Shown here piece by piece: positions 43,601 through 50,332 of a stretch of 64,000 nt of DNA (its first letter is position 1; each line of letters opens with the position of its first letter). This stretch comes from Macrosoma leucophasiata (taxonomy: Eukaryota; Arthropoda; Insecta; Lepidoptera; Hedylidae), in the NCBI GenBank assembly GCA_036365455.1, contig JAWQUS010000032.1, forward strand, positions 14,082,001 through 14,146,000, read 5' to 3'. Position numbers and translations under genes: made by a program. The notes under the pieces are model-generated. The model was not told where the DNA came from, did not search any database, and saw nothing but the letters and a program-made list of their open reading frames with translations.

Positions 43601-46107
43601 AAACATAAAACAAAGAAATGGGTTAAAAAGCTAAAAAAAAATAAAAAGGAGAAAAAACAAAACAAAAAAAAAACTGTATGAAGCCTCCTTCAGCGAGTTC
43701 CTCTGCGTGCCAGCATCTCCAGTTAAAGACCACGCCCCCGACGTCTCGGGGGCAGACAGGCCCGGGGAAGGAGGACATTCCTCGACCCCCGAACCATCCC
43801 CCCCCTTTTGTTGCGCTTCACGCGCGGAGGGAGGGATGATGAATAAACAGTCCACGCAAGTTTTATCTATTTATTCTCAAGAGCTAATTGGAAAATTGAA
43901 CAATACAAGAAATGGATAACAAACCCGCAATTACATTTCACACTCGTGCTGCATTTTACTAAAATATTACGTCTATTACTATTACAACCCAATCAAATTG
44001 ATTCTGACTTCGAACTGAGATTGTTTATACCTACATAAAGAAGTTTTGTAAGGTATCAAAATACATGTTTATCTTATGATGCCAGCTTGAATTATTGATT
44101 TCTGTCCTTGTTTTCATCTTAATTCCTCTATATCAAGGACATATCCAGCAGAAACCAACAATGTTCCTTTAAAGGTTGTTTGTGGTTGCAATTTTATAGT
44201 GTGTGATACTCACAAACCCGGATCCTAAAATAATACTCATTTCGATTTGAAAACGACATTTAATTTATTACTAGCGATACAAGAACAATTCTATATGTTT
44301 ATAATTATTGCATGTAACCCATAAAAAAGCTATGTTGTCTTGTTTTACTGTAAAACTACAACTTAAAATGAACTTAAGAAACCCTGACATATATTTGAAA
44401 TAAAACACACTTTTTGAATAAGTTTTACTCAACTCGTTTGATTTGAATGATGAAAAATTGTTTCACAGCCCTTTTTCCACCCAAGTTAAGGTATCAGAGT
44501 AATTTTGGAAGAAGATTAATAGATAATTTTCGATATAATAATATTTTATCAAAGGAGATGTTGCAAAAATGTATGGACCTCCGGCCATATATTGTACACA
44601 ATATCATTAAACAGACAAAATCAATATACAAAACGTTTTTTACTGCATATTTTCACTTATTTAGCTTTGTTTGCAGTTACAAAACATTATTTGCAGTTAG
44701 AATTGCAACTCAAAACGAATATGGCGGGCGATGTCATTTTGACATTTTCATTTTAAAATTGTATTTTGAACATAGTACTTGGAGAAAAAAAAATATTTTC
44801 TAAATACATACTATCAAAATCGATTGATCCCAAGTGTCGGCTGTATCGCCGCCATGTTTAACATAGTTGAAAATGATAAAATCGTTTGAATTCAATGTGG
44901 TTGTAACTCTAAAATATATTCTTGAATAAATTAATTGTATTTTTTTCGGATTCTTCTTTAATTTACCCATTCTTTGAGGACGTTTACGAACCAGAGCCGA
45001 GCTCGCAACATCTCCTTTCGCGGTAATATGTCATTATGGTTAGACAAGCAATGGTCCCACAAAGTTGCGGACGCTAGGTGGCGCTGAACTCGTGCACGGT
45101 CACAAAATAATATCCAGATATTTCAATTAATTCGACTTTGACATTATAATGTCAAATCAAGTCAAATGTCAAATTGTTGAATACAAAATGGCTACTGATG
45201 TTGGAAAATATGTTTTCGTTTTTAATGAATTTTATTCCAGTGAGCTAAAATTATTTTAAACACCGTCAAATGTTCCTGAGGCTTTCAAGAACGTATTCAA
45301 ACAAAGTCTGACTTTGTACCTTTTTTCGAAAATTTTGTACAAATCAATGTATGGAACTTGCCATGATTCTTTACAGTGCTCAACAATAAATATTGCACAT
45401 CGAGCCTAGGAAGGAGACTTCGGCTTATTTTGGGTCTGTAGAGCATTATCTCTATTTTACGTTAGTCGACCATTGTGATCAAGTTTTGAGCAATACCGGA
45501 GTGTCCGTGCTTACGTAGGCAGTGTGCAACATAGATAACGCTCTACCAAGTCGAAACGAGCCAATCGTCTCTTTCGCAGGCTCGATGTGCAGTATTGATT
45601 GTTGAGTTCTGTACATAAGTTATTGTTAACCAATAAAATGTGTTTTTTCATAAAAAAAATACATTTTTTATTTCCATGTATTGCCTATCAAACTATGTTC
45701 ATAAAAAAAAATACATTTAATCATAGACCTATTTTATATGTTTAAAACTAAAAGTTTCAAACTCATTTTATTGGTTAACAATATGAATAATAGCCTTAAT
45801 TGGATATTATAAATGAAACTCGGCCGCCATCTTCAAAATGTAATTTTTTTAAGATGTCGGCCGAGGGACCTTTTTGCCATCCCACAAACTTTTAAAATAC
45901 ATATAAAAAAAATTGCTGCCTCGGGAAAACGCAACCGTAAATGTAGCTTTTCAATGGACTGTAACCAGATTTACTTATCTTCAGGTGGTGGTAGACAAAA
46001 AATACGTGCCGTCTGAAGTTCTGGAGGTGTTCAAGCAGACTCCCAAAGTCCTGCCCGCCTGGGACCCCATGGGCACCCTCGCTTGCCCGCTGTGTTCCCA
46101 ACAATAA
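22646..46107 (+). CDS. BLMH: Bleomycin hydrolase (peptidase family C1B), complete
   Basis: A cytosolic papain-type aminopeptidase, in other animals a self-compartmentalising hexamer. Twelve coding exons: 22646-22655, 24549-24706, 25205-25335, 25525-25639, 26226-26363, 27481-27601, 31607-31734, 33437-33564, 35701-35799, 36502-36622, 37691-37801 and 45985-46107. All introns are GT-AG and the phases agree, giving 460 codons plus stop. The first exon codes only MTS and one base. Active-site residues are present: Cys73 in QENSGRCWLF, His373 in SCMTHAM, and Asn395 in RVENSYS. The conserved LPAWDPMG lies near the C-terminus, followed by TLACPLCSQQ. Length is close to the vertebrate enzyme (455 aa). 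After the catalytic Asn the order is NSY, where papain-like enzymes usually have NSW. The gene spans 23.5 kb because the introns are full of transposons; intron 11 alone is 8.2 kb. Nothing suggests inactivation. Confidence 0.95.
23311..23390 (+). mobile_element. GGTGGTAG-type SINE, internal fragment
   Basis: Contains aaatggtagtgttcagcact, ttctggttaggtggtaatgt and taatttccggcacagaggca. Both ends are missing. Confidence 0.65.
23880..23973 (+). mobile_element. Helitron 3' end
   Basis: Ends with atggacgaagtcgtgggcgc then agCTAG followed by T, a typical 3' terminus of lepidopteran Helitrons. The 5' end is not located. Confidence 0.5.
24215..24358. mobile_element. Palindromic MITE (CCCCCTTATTCATAAACGTA ends), copy 2
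   Basis: Same element as 5975-6112 but in opposite orientation. The right end is tacgtttatgaataaggggg followed by TA, and the left end is diverged (cctgattattcataaacata). The interior has tttgtcagttgcattgtcaa and gaaggagagattagcaac. It is inside BLMH intron 1. Confidence 0.75.
24821..25111 (-). mobile_element. tRNA-derived SINE with perfect target-site duplication
   Basis: Minus-strand copy in BLMH intron 2: acgtaacttcacgcctgtaa at the left and cagcgtagtagtagtggcct near the right. Both sides carry TACAAGAGAGTT (24809-24820 and 25112-25123), a perfect 12-bp duplication, so this insertion is relatively young. Confidence 0.9.
25818..26092 (+). pseudogene. RTE-like retrotransposon 3' fragment
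   Basis: The nucleotide sequence from gagaaaaggcatgctccgat to gtgtcaggacagagttatct parallels 18926-19190, with deletions of several bases that break the frame. It is in BLMH intron 4. Confidence 0.75.
26610..27115 (+). pseudogene. Non-LTR reverse transcriptase C-terminal fragment, frameshifted
   Basis: Three frames contribute in turn: MRPHLEYCSDLWARTLKYQL, then LYNGECCDELFDLVPSSPFL with TTRRREKFHPHRLDLAVLNS, then TARFAHSFLPKICKLWNELP and FPRRYNMGFFKTGLKRVLQG. This order is the typical RT thumb-to-C-terminus of an insect LINE. At least two frameshifts make it dead. It is in BLMH intron 5 on the gene strand. Confidence 0.8.
27655..27862 (-). mobile_element. Second family of tRNA-derived SINE
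   Basis: On the minus strand the head reads ccggttagtctagcggtgtg (A box) and gggtcgcgggttcgaacccc (B box), spaced as in a tRNA. The body continues with cgggtttgggtgtttttgta and gtacccacgatacaggttta. A body fragment is at 20026-20112. The tRNA-like part is better preserved than in the other SINE. The fused body, rather than a free tRNA end, argues against a tRNA gene. Confidence 0.75.
27910..28012 (+). mobile_element. RTE-like retrotransposon extreme 3' end
   Basis: Contains cgcgaggtatgtcaataccg, tctggcgctctacacactgc and gagacttggcgtgaagatat, the same terminal block as 19140-19222. Only about 100 bp remain. Confidence 0.7.
28028..28264. mobile_element. Probable hAT MITE (GGTTCCCAAACT ends)
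   Basis: The left end has ttgaggttcccaaact and the right end, inverted, ggttcagggtttcccaaact. Both are followed inward by tgcgacgc-type sequence. Ends of this kind are common for hAT-derived elements. The 128-codon open frame on its minus strand is not a known domain. In BLMH intron 6. Confidence 0.55.
28270..28959. other. BLMH intron 6, unassigned part
   Basis: AT-rich sequence between a MITE and the tandem-repeat region. I recognise no repeat or coding sequence. Confidence 0.4.
29502..30715. mobile_element. TIR element carrying an 11-unit minisatellite
   Basis: Ends CCCTTTATTCCCATCGG and the inverse CCGATGGGAATAAAGG match the element at 1755-2213. Flanks TCAGTTTT (29494-29501) and TCCGTTTT (30716-30723) form an 8-bp duplication with one mismatch. 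The left subterminal part holds inverted gtggccgttg and caacggccac blocks as in the first copy. The rest is the 101-bp tandem array. No transposase is present, so it is non-autonomous. Confidence 0.85.
29660..30700. repeat. 101-bp minisatellite, about 11 units
   Basis: The phrase gtaaatccaagatggcgg (or a close variant) recurs with its aaat at 29679, 29780, 29881, 29982, 30083, 30184, 30285, 30386, 30487, 30588 and 30689, always exactly 101 bp apart. Units also share gcatggagttgac, tttttcgtcatgggtgtcgt and tgagggtgttgaattcgata. Most differences are single substitutions, with no indels between units. The period is not a multiple of three and no frame stays open, so it is not coding. Confidence 0.95.
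31735..32500. other. BLMH intron 7, left part with a tRNA-like SINE
   Basis: At about 32055-32112 the minus strand carries a tRNA-like head (gacctagtggtagtaagtaa and gttcccgggttcgatcgttg). The preceding body (31790-32050) includes cgtagaatcgcaattaaatt and gattagagcaagacaacgac. Part of the body recurs near 60640-60720 in eIF3a (ggcaagacatcgactc, cgaatgactgatatta). The rest is unassigned. Confidence 0.5.
32626..32938 (-). mobile_element. tRNA-derived SINE, full length, 14-bp duplication
   Basis: Minus-strand copy from ttaacttcacgcctgtaatc to ctaccactacgctactgagg and cagttatg, with B box ggttcgattcccgggtcggg on that strand. TTATGACCTAAAAC is present on both sides (32612-32625 and 32939-32952), a perfect 14-bp duplication. 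It is the best-preserved copy of this family in the window, useful as a reference. Confidence 0.95.
33074..33357 (-). mobile_element. tRNA-derived SINE, slightly 5' truncated
   Basis: Same family and orientation as the neighbour 130 bp upstream. GTCCATTCT is duplicated at 33065-33073 and 33358-33366. The A-box part is cut at tagtagtag. Confidence 0.9.
33651..33739. mobile_element. Fragment of the CAGTGCTCAACAA MITE
   Basis: Contains aaggaagcttcggcttattt and cgggcctgtagagcgttatc, as in 3820-3870. The ends are lost. Confidence 0.55.
33740..34000 (+). mobile_element. LEP1-like non-autonomous Helitron, copy 2
   Basis: Begins TCTATATATATAAAAATGC and ends ccgggtcagCTAG followed by T; 261 bp. The interior is nearly the same as 6502-6762 (gaccgatttggctaat, cattttcccatacaaata). 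In BLMH intron 8. Confidence 0.85.
34001..34460. mobile_element. 5S-like SINE, inverted head-to-tail rearrangement
   Basis: 34001-34255 is the 3' part on the minus strand (aataataatggcaaccc, tgggcacgagtctctcccct, gtggccaacccgctgtcaga), with about 60 bp of unrelated sequence inside. 34256-34460 is the 5' part on the plus strand (cggctggtgtagatcataag, ggcgcggtcgggtgtgggtg, gtgcttcggagggcacgtta). The two halves face away from each other, so this is not a simple insertion. Confidence 0.65.
34486..34640 (-). mobile_element. GGTGGTAG-type SINE, 3' half
   Basis: Minus-strand fragment from the T tail and ggaagtagtaaacaagcatg to tatgcctctgtgccggaaat. The 5' half is missing. Confidence 0.8.
34901..35262 (-). 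mobile_element. GGAGATGTTGC MITE, copy 1 (inverted)
   Basis: Ends AAGGAGATGTTGC and GCAACATCTCCTTT. The interior, on the minus strand, matches the copies at 36731 and 44551 (ggtccataccttattgc-type end, gaatatattttagagttaca). About 100 bp shorter than the other two. In BLMH intron 8. Confidence 0.8.
35273..35690. repeat. Dispersed repeat of unknown class, copy 2
   Basis: Similar to 14270-14760: aataacaactgattaatatg, gtgacattctttgttgaatg, ggcagagttccaaagccc, ctgagaaaaaacctgccaaa and gggtcttttcaaaat. It ends about 10-50 bp before BLMH exon 9 (35701). Confidence 0.5.
35830..36104 (-). mobile_element. GGTGGTAG-type SINE, full-length copy
   Basis: Minus-strand copy in BLMH intron 9: tgcaaacaagcatgcaattc at the left and gatctccgtcactagagctc then tgccacc at the right. 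Two substitutions weaken the 5' hairpin. Confidence 0.9.
36190..36300 (-). mobile_element. tRNA-like SINE head
   Basis: On the minus strand tagcctagtgggtaaagtgg (A box) and gcatgttcgatccaatcccg (B box) are spaced as in a tRNA. Similar to the plus-strand head at 5365-5440. Confidence 0.6.
36308..36480 (-). mobile_element. GGTGGTAG-type SINE 3' half abutting a splice acceptor
   Basis: T tail of about 19 bases, then ggaagtggcaaacgagcatg to tgcctctgtgccggaaatt. It stops 21 bp before BLMH exon 10 (36502). Intron 9 therefore consists almost completely of SINE sequence. Confidence 0.9.
36731..37203 (+). mobile_element. GGAGATGTTGC MITE, copy 2
   Basis: Ends AAAGGAGATGTTGC and GCAACATCTCCTTT, 473 bp. 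The interior includes atgtatggacctccggccat, cagttagaattgcaactcaa and aagtgtcggctgtatcgccg. Non-coding. In BLMH intron 10. Confidence 0.9.
37204..37690. other. BLMH intron 10, unassigned part
   Basis: Contains an open frame of 101 codons on the minus strand (37225-37530) with no recognisable domain. No repeat is identified. Confidence 0.35.
38035..38318 (+). mobile_element. GGTGGTAG-type SINE, full-length copy
   Basis: Starts ggtggtagagctccagtgac then ggagctcgcgggcgtagg, and ends gttgaccacttccattacat with an A tail of about 10. It is one of the copies closest to the family consensus. Confidence 0.95.
38399..38677 (+). mobile_element. tRNA-derived SINE with a deleted A-box region
   Basis: aactgcctcggtaggtcctg is joined directly to ggttcgattcccgggtaggg, so the stretch with the A box and CTACTACTACG is gone. 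The body and the end (caggcgtgaagttacgtacg) are intact. The sequence TAAACTGC flanks both sides. Confidence 0.85.
39978..41285 (-). pseudogene. Non-LTR retrotransposon 3' fragment with RT thumb region
   Basis: The minus strand gives NINKTKFIQFQTHRKKEINL, NTMFLGIRLDKHCNWKS, then (after a frameshift near 41141) YVCDKLDRFVFAIKTLRLTV and YHGYVSSVLSYGLLLWGNS. This is the RT thumb and C-terminal part of a jockey- or CR1-like insect LINE. The 3' UTR reaches about 39985 with AATAAA and an A-rich tail. A SINE (40199-40480) interrupts the 3' UTR. Dead, 5' truncated. Confidence 0.8.
40199..40490 (+). mobile_element. GGTGGTAG-type SINE, full-length copy
   Basis: Starts ctggtggtagagctctagtg and ends gtttagcacttcgattacat with an A tail followed by (TA)n. 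Inserted in the 3' part of a LINE. Confidence 0.95.
41600..43680 (+). mobile_element. GC-rich jockey-like non-LTR retrotransposon, 5' truncated
   Basis: The segment is strikingly GC-rich against the AT-rich intron. It holds reverse-transcriptase sequence (next entry) and ends in an A-rich stretch (43575-43678). The sequence right after the A-rich part (43680-43845) is also GC-rich and may be part of another copy or of the element's own leader. The start is not sharp. It lies in BLMH intron 11 on the gene strand. Confidence 0.75.
41768..43528 (+). pseudogene. Jockey-type reverse transcriptase, internally deleted
   Basis: One frame runs from 41768 to 43528 with a single stop (TGA at 42122-42124). 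Recognisable in order: LYALTRALTREAPPIYPL and AEIMANHLEGVFTPNP (N-terminal linker), LRKAVLRLPSRRAAGPDGIP (fingers), KPGKDRRLTSSYRPITLLSH, FADDSAY (palm, second catalytic Asp pair), WLDRWRMAVNVDKTAAFVTR, and LTYAAPAWYALC with LQVQQNVSLRLITGAGRYVR (thumb). Between RLRPLLDDVP (about 42470) and LFADDSAY (about 42546) only about 20 residues remain, where intact elements have roughly 100. The first catalytic Asp block is therefore deleted. The protein cannot be an active RT. The endonuclease domain is absent. The C-terminal extension (43315-43528) is Pro- and Gly-rich. Confidence 0.85.
43681..44550. other. BLMH intron 11, GC-rich piece then unassigned sequence
   Basis: 43681-43845 is GC-rich (ccacgcccccgacgtctcgg and cttcacgcgcggagggaggg) and ends near gatgaataaaca. 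It may belong to the neighbouring retrotransposon. 43850-44550 is AT-rich and unassigned. Confidence 0.4.
44551..45018 (+). mobile_element. GGAGATGTTGC MITE, copy 3
   Basis: Ends AAAGGAGATGTTGC and GCAACATCTCCTTT, 468 bp, same orientation as 36731-37203 and very similar throughout. In BLMH intron 11. Confidence 0.9.
45374..45611. mobile_element. Tc1/mariner-like MITE, copy 2
   Basis: CAGTGCTCAACAATAAATAT at the left and the inverse of CAGAACTCAACAATC at the right, flanked by TA on both sides; 238 bp. The interior is close to copy 1 (ggagacttcggcttattttg, tgcttacgtaggcagtgtgc). In BLMH intron 11, about 370 bp before the last exon. Confidence 0.85.
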
Positions 46108-46191
46108 CATATACTGTATATAAGTGTAATTTTTTTACTGACTTCTAAAAGGGGATTGTTAAACTATTATTATTTTGTTAGTTAGTCTAGG

Positions 46192-46197
46192 AATAAA
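46192..46197 (+). promoter_or_regulatory. Polyadenylation signal of BLMH
   Basis: AATAAA, 85 bp after the stop codon at 46105-46107. It is the first canonical signal downstream. Confidence 0.55.
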
Positions 46198-46257
46198 TAA
46201 TTGGGAAAAAAAAATATGTATACTCATAAAGTATGCTAGAATTGAACCAAATATAAA

Positions 46258-46700
46258 TAAGTTGAGGCTGTCAGTTGATAGACAACGCACAACTATCATC
46301 TTTGGTGCGGTCGGAAAGTAGGAAGAATTTCGTACACATTGTAAGCGCGACGAGATAAAAAAATACGCATAAACACACAATCCCACACCTGCCGCGCGTG
46401 CCGTGTATACATACAAAACACAATGTGGCGGCGCGATAGCTAAATATGAGGACAAGGAATATTTCGCAAGACCCTCTAATATAAGGCGGAGTGGTGTGGA
46501 GTCATCTGTCTGTTAGTCCCGATTTTTTGCTGTCCAAAGAACGAGGCACTTTGCACCGCGAGGTCGTGGGCAGTGGCCCACATCGCCCGCCTCTTACGCT
46601 GCCTCTGCACACACACCAGCATATATCTAAAGTATCGCGGACATCGAATGTGTCATATGAAAAGGAGACGGGTAATTTTGGGCCTGCAAAATCGTCACTA
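46258..46700. other. Intergenic sequence, nothing recognised
   Basis: Moderately GC-rich in parts (46490-46620). Short ORFs only, no repeat identified. Confidence 0.35.
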
Positions 46701-46937
46701 TAGGTCGCGCCACGTAAAAAGAACGCTGGAAGAAAGTAGAAGGGATGTGTTCGCGCATCGGTACACTCGCGCACGAAAGTACTAGCCCTATTGGTTTATT
46801 TTTGATCTAGCTTTCGCTTGCGGTTTCGTGTATTGGTAGGCAGATTGAAAACGCCGCACCTCATACCACCAAATAGATCGATAAATCGTCTACTGCGCAG
46901 CTTGACCGCCAGCGTTCTTTTTACCTGGCGCGACCTA
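46701..46937. mobile_element. TIR MITE with 30-bp ends (TAGGTCGCGCC)
   Basis: The left arm TAGGTCGCGCCACGTAAAAA continues gaacgctgg. The right arm is its inverse with one difference (ccagcgttctttttacctgg, then cgcgaccta). TA is present on both sides, so Tc1/mariner-like. 237 bp, single copy in this window. Confidence 0.8.
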
Positions 46938-46939
46938 TA

Positions 46940-47718
46940 CCCCATTACACAGTATATTTTGTATAGTTAACAATTAGCAATGTAACCCAACTTTACTTGA
47001 CTTCAATTACTGGCAAGTCTAAAAATGCCCGAATTTCAAATTATTTATTTTATAGTTAGGTATTTAATCATTACATAATTTGTACAGTGTTACCTGGGCC
47101 CAGAATAGTATGGAATAGTATCATTATCCTCTGTAGATACGTCGGGATGATTGAGGAATGAGGAGTTACAATTTTCTAAAATCGTTTGTTAAAATGAAAC
47201 TTTTTTCATTTTTACACGGCGAGGGCCTCAAGCCAGGTAGGTTCGTCAGAAGTGAGGTACACATTACCAGTGATCAGACTTCCCAATCATTTATTTGTAG
47301 ATCTACATCTTCATTGTCGAAAACAGATTTTAAGGATCTATTTCTATAGATTAAATTATAAAAATGGGAACAGCTCCTCAAAAGATAATATTAAGTAAAT
47401 ATTTTTTATATTATTTTTCGCAATAACACGAATTAGTGAAATAATATATATATTTTTTAAGAAATATGTAAAGAAAAATTAACTTCAGTCGCCTGAAGTT
47501 GACTTGCTGAAGTCCGCCATAAGGCAATGCAATAAAATGTGAAGGAAAAAATTGACAAATCAGACGTGGACTTCGGTAGTTGGAAGAGCGGCTGGACTAC
47601 ATTCCCAGTACTCTTTGCCTGAAGTCAATTTTTTCTATCCACTTGACTTTTAAAAAAAAATTAAGTAAATACTAGTATTACAAATGAAGTAGATGGAAAG
47701 ATTTCATCCGTCTTTAAA
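46940..47718. other. Intergenic sequence with a weak inverted-repeat block
   Basis: At 47480-47635 the motifs cttcagtcgcctgaagttga and tgcctgaagtcaatttttt are inverted relative to each other, possibly a degenerate MITE. The rest is AT-rich and unassigned. Confidence 0.35.
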
Positions 47719-47974
47719 GGGCGATTTCAGACTAGCATTTTTTCTGCGCGTCTGCGTTCATTTCGGCACACGCTTACACGCGCGCTTCAACACCGGACTC
47801 TGGTGTTGACATGGTGACATGGCATATTTTAGTGTTCGCACGAACCGGTAGTGATGAGTAGGGCCCGGAACCGCTTAGCCTTGAAAGTTTTGAAAAACCA
47901 TTATATTTATTACATGCGCTTTCAAAAACTGGCAGTTACGCGCGTATAAAACGCTAGTCTGATGAAACCGCTCC
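47719..47974. mobile_element. TIR MITE (GGGCGATTTCAGACTAGC ends)
   Basis: The left end gggcgatttcagactagca and the right end, inverted, ggagcggtttcatcagacta agree apart from a 3-base insertion. 256 bp, more GC-rich than its flanks. Single copy in the window. Confidence 0.65.
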
Positions 47975-48639
47975 ATAACTTGGTAATTTCTATACGAAAA
48001 TGCAAAGTTATTGCATATTCAATAACCTAATATTATTTTTGAAGTATACTGTTATCAAATGCAATATAACTTTTATGAAGTCGTCTTTTTGTAATCTTTT
48101 TCTTTCTTACTATTAATATATAAAATATTCGAAAATATCGCATATTACAATTTACCAAAATTACGATTACAGACTTTGCTCATAGGCACAAGTTCGGTGA
48201 CTCATAATTTGTATTACCATCCTTTCCTATATAAACAAACTTAGTATGTCTGAATTTTAGTAAATGTAATAGGCACTTTAGACTACCGAGACAAGAATTT
48301 TGCAAAACCGATGCTTTACACAACAAAAACGGTTTTTCCACAAGCAGACAATACTTACTCTAATCAAGAGCTAAACACGAGCTGTGTCTTGTTGCATCGA
48401 CGACACAACGCAGCTTAGTTCTATCCACGATGCTTGTAAAGGTGCTTAATGGGATCATAAACGCATTGTGAAAAGTAGTCCCGGTCAGAGGGCGTATTGT
48501 GCGTCTCTATTGACATCATTTCGATAGCAACTTTGCAGTACTGCTAGACTGCTACGTTGACATACCGTGTTAATTACGACTTTTAAGATAAACAGCAATG
48601 TACTGCAAAAGAACTTTCAATTTGATGGCCACCGAGTAC

Positions 48640-48775
48640 CAATACGCCTTCAGGTGGTAATGCACGGCCCCGTAATTTTGTAGCGATGCATTGATTTTTA
48701 TGTAGATTTTAAAGACTAGTTTTCGCTTACCATCAATGTGAACTTTATGTTGATTTTCCGCTTTCATTATCCAAA
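48640..48775 (+). mobile_element. GGTGGTAG-type SINE, diverged 3' fragment
   Basis: caggtggtaatgcacggccc and cttaccatcaatgtgaactt are recognisable. The rest is decayed. Confidence 0.5.
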
Positions 48776-49027
48776 AATTTAATTTGTATATAAAGACTAC
48801 TTTTTCTAATGCCAAATTTAGGAGGTATCCCAAAAGGGATACTAAAAATCTAAATCTAAATCAAGACTACTTTTCAGGGTGTGCTTCGTATTTTTCTTTT
48901 TTCATGTACTACTAATATATCTGGTTCCTTGACACACTGTTTTTCTTGATTAAGTAATTGTGTTTCTACAGATTTGTACATGTTTTGAATAAAATTTGTA
49001 AATAAGTATATTTGGTTTTATTATTTA

Positions 49028-49231
49028 CTAGAGGCCCGCCCCGGCATCGCGTGGTGGCAATGTTACCTACCCTCCCCTATTCATCTTAGCGTAATGTTAT
49101 ATAGCCTAAGGCCTTCCTTGAAAATGGGCTATCTAACACTGAAATAATTTTTCAAATCGAACCATTATAGATCCTGAGATTAGCGCGTTCAAGCAAACAA
49201 ACAAACTTCAGCTTTATATTATTAGTATAGA
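49028..49231 (-). mobile_element. Short non-autonomous Helitron (TCTATACTAATA type)
   Basis: On the minus strand it begins TCTATACTAATAATATAAAG, continues ctgaagtttgtttgtttgct and gaacgcgctaatctcagg, and ends with ggggcgggcctCTAG followed by T. These are the usual ends of lepidopteran Helitrons. 204 bp. Confidence 0.7.
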
Positions 49232-50332
49232 TTTCAGCTGTTTTAACTAGATGAAACAGGAGTGGATGGGGGGGGGTAATCACCTGAATGGAGATCACTT
49301 ACTTGTCCTATTAGTTACAAGTAAACAATGAAACAGATTGAATAGACATTCAATCATTTTTTTATTATACTCAGCACCAATTCCAACAAATCAAACAGGA
49401 GATAAACCCAAGTAAGCACATATTTCATAGACAAATTAATAAAAACAAAAAGAACACAATTTCGATTTGGATAAACATGTTTGGAATGATAAAGATCAAA
49501 GATTAAATGCATGAAATTTGAACTTTTGTGAGATTTAAACTGGAATCACATAATGGTTCGATTGTGACTTGTTTTATTATTGTTTTATTTTATTTTGTGT
49601 ATGTGATTCCAGTTTATATTTATAAGTTTGATTAAAATATTCTTCTTTTTCATTTTCTATAGAGTTCTTGTTACAGAGATGAAAATAAATTGCATGAGTT
49701 CTAATTTTTACACCATTTTGTTCTCCCAGTCAGCTAGCAATGGTTAACTTGGAGATGATGTAACGTTTTCGTAGGTTTTCGCGAGCTTCATACATTGTAG
49801 AAATTAAACTTGGATTTTCTCGCGTAAACAACACTCCCTAGAGAGATTGAAGATGATGCCTAAAGTCACTGTTGCACTATTCATCAAAGAATAAATAAAC
49901 ACAAATATTACTGTAGTTTTAACATGAACTCTCAGGCAATTTTAAACTCAATTTAAAAAATGTATCATGTTTAATTACACTAATAAATGAATCATAATGA
50001 TAGTGGGTGTGTTTGGTTTATATAAAAGAAGGATGGATTTAAATTCTTATTGTAGAATTCAAAACTCAACCTTGGTAACATAAAAATTCTGAAATCATTC
50101 ACTATATAGAAATGTGTAAACTATTCATAATTCATATTATTACAAATCATTGCACACATCATCCATAATTAAGCAAAACAGGTCTTTAAATTTTCCTATT
50201 ATTTACAATTTCCATACATAACTAAGTATGAGTGCACAATACCCAGCATTGTCATACAATCACCCGATACCAATATCATGTAAAAAACTCCTGATATTGA
50301 AATTATATAATATGCAATAACTATTTACACAA
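49232..50332. other. Intergenic sequence and 3' flank of the 262-aa gene
   Basis: A 16-bp perfect inverted repeat (AAACTGGAATCACATA at 49537-49552 and its inverse at 49600-49615) with a T-rich loop is the only notable structure. The rest is AT-rich and unassigned. Confidence 0.4.
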
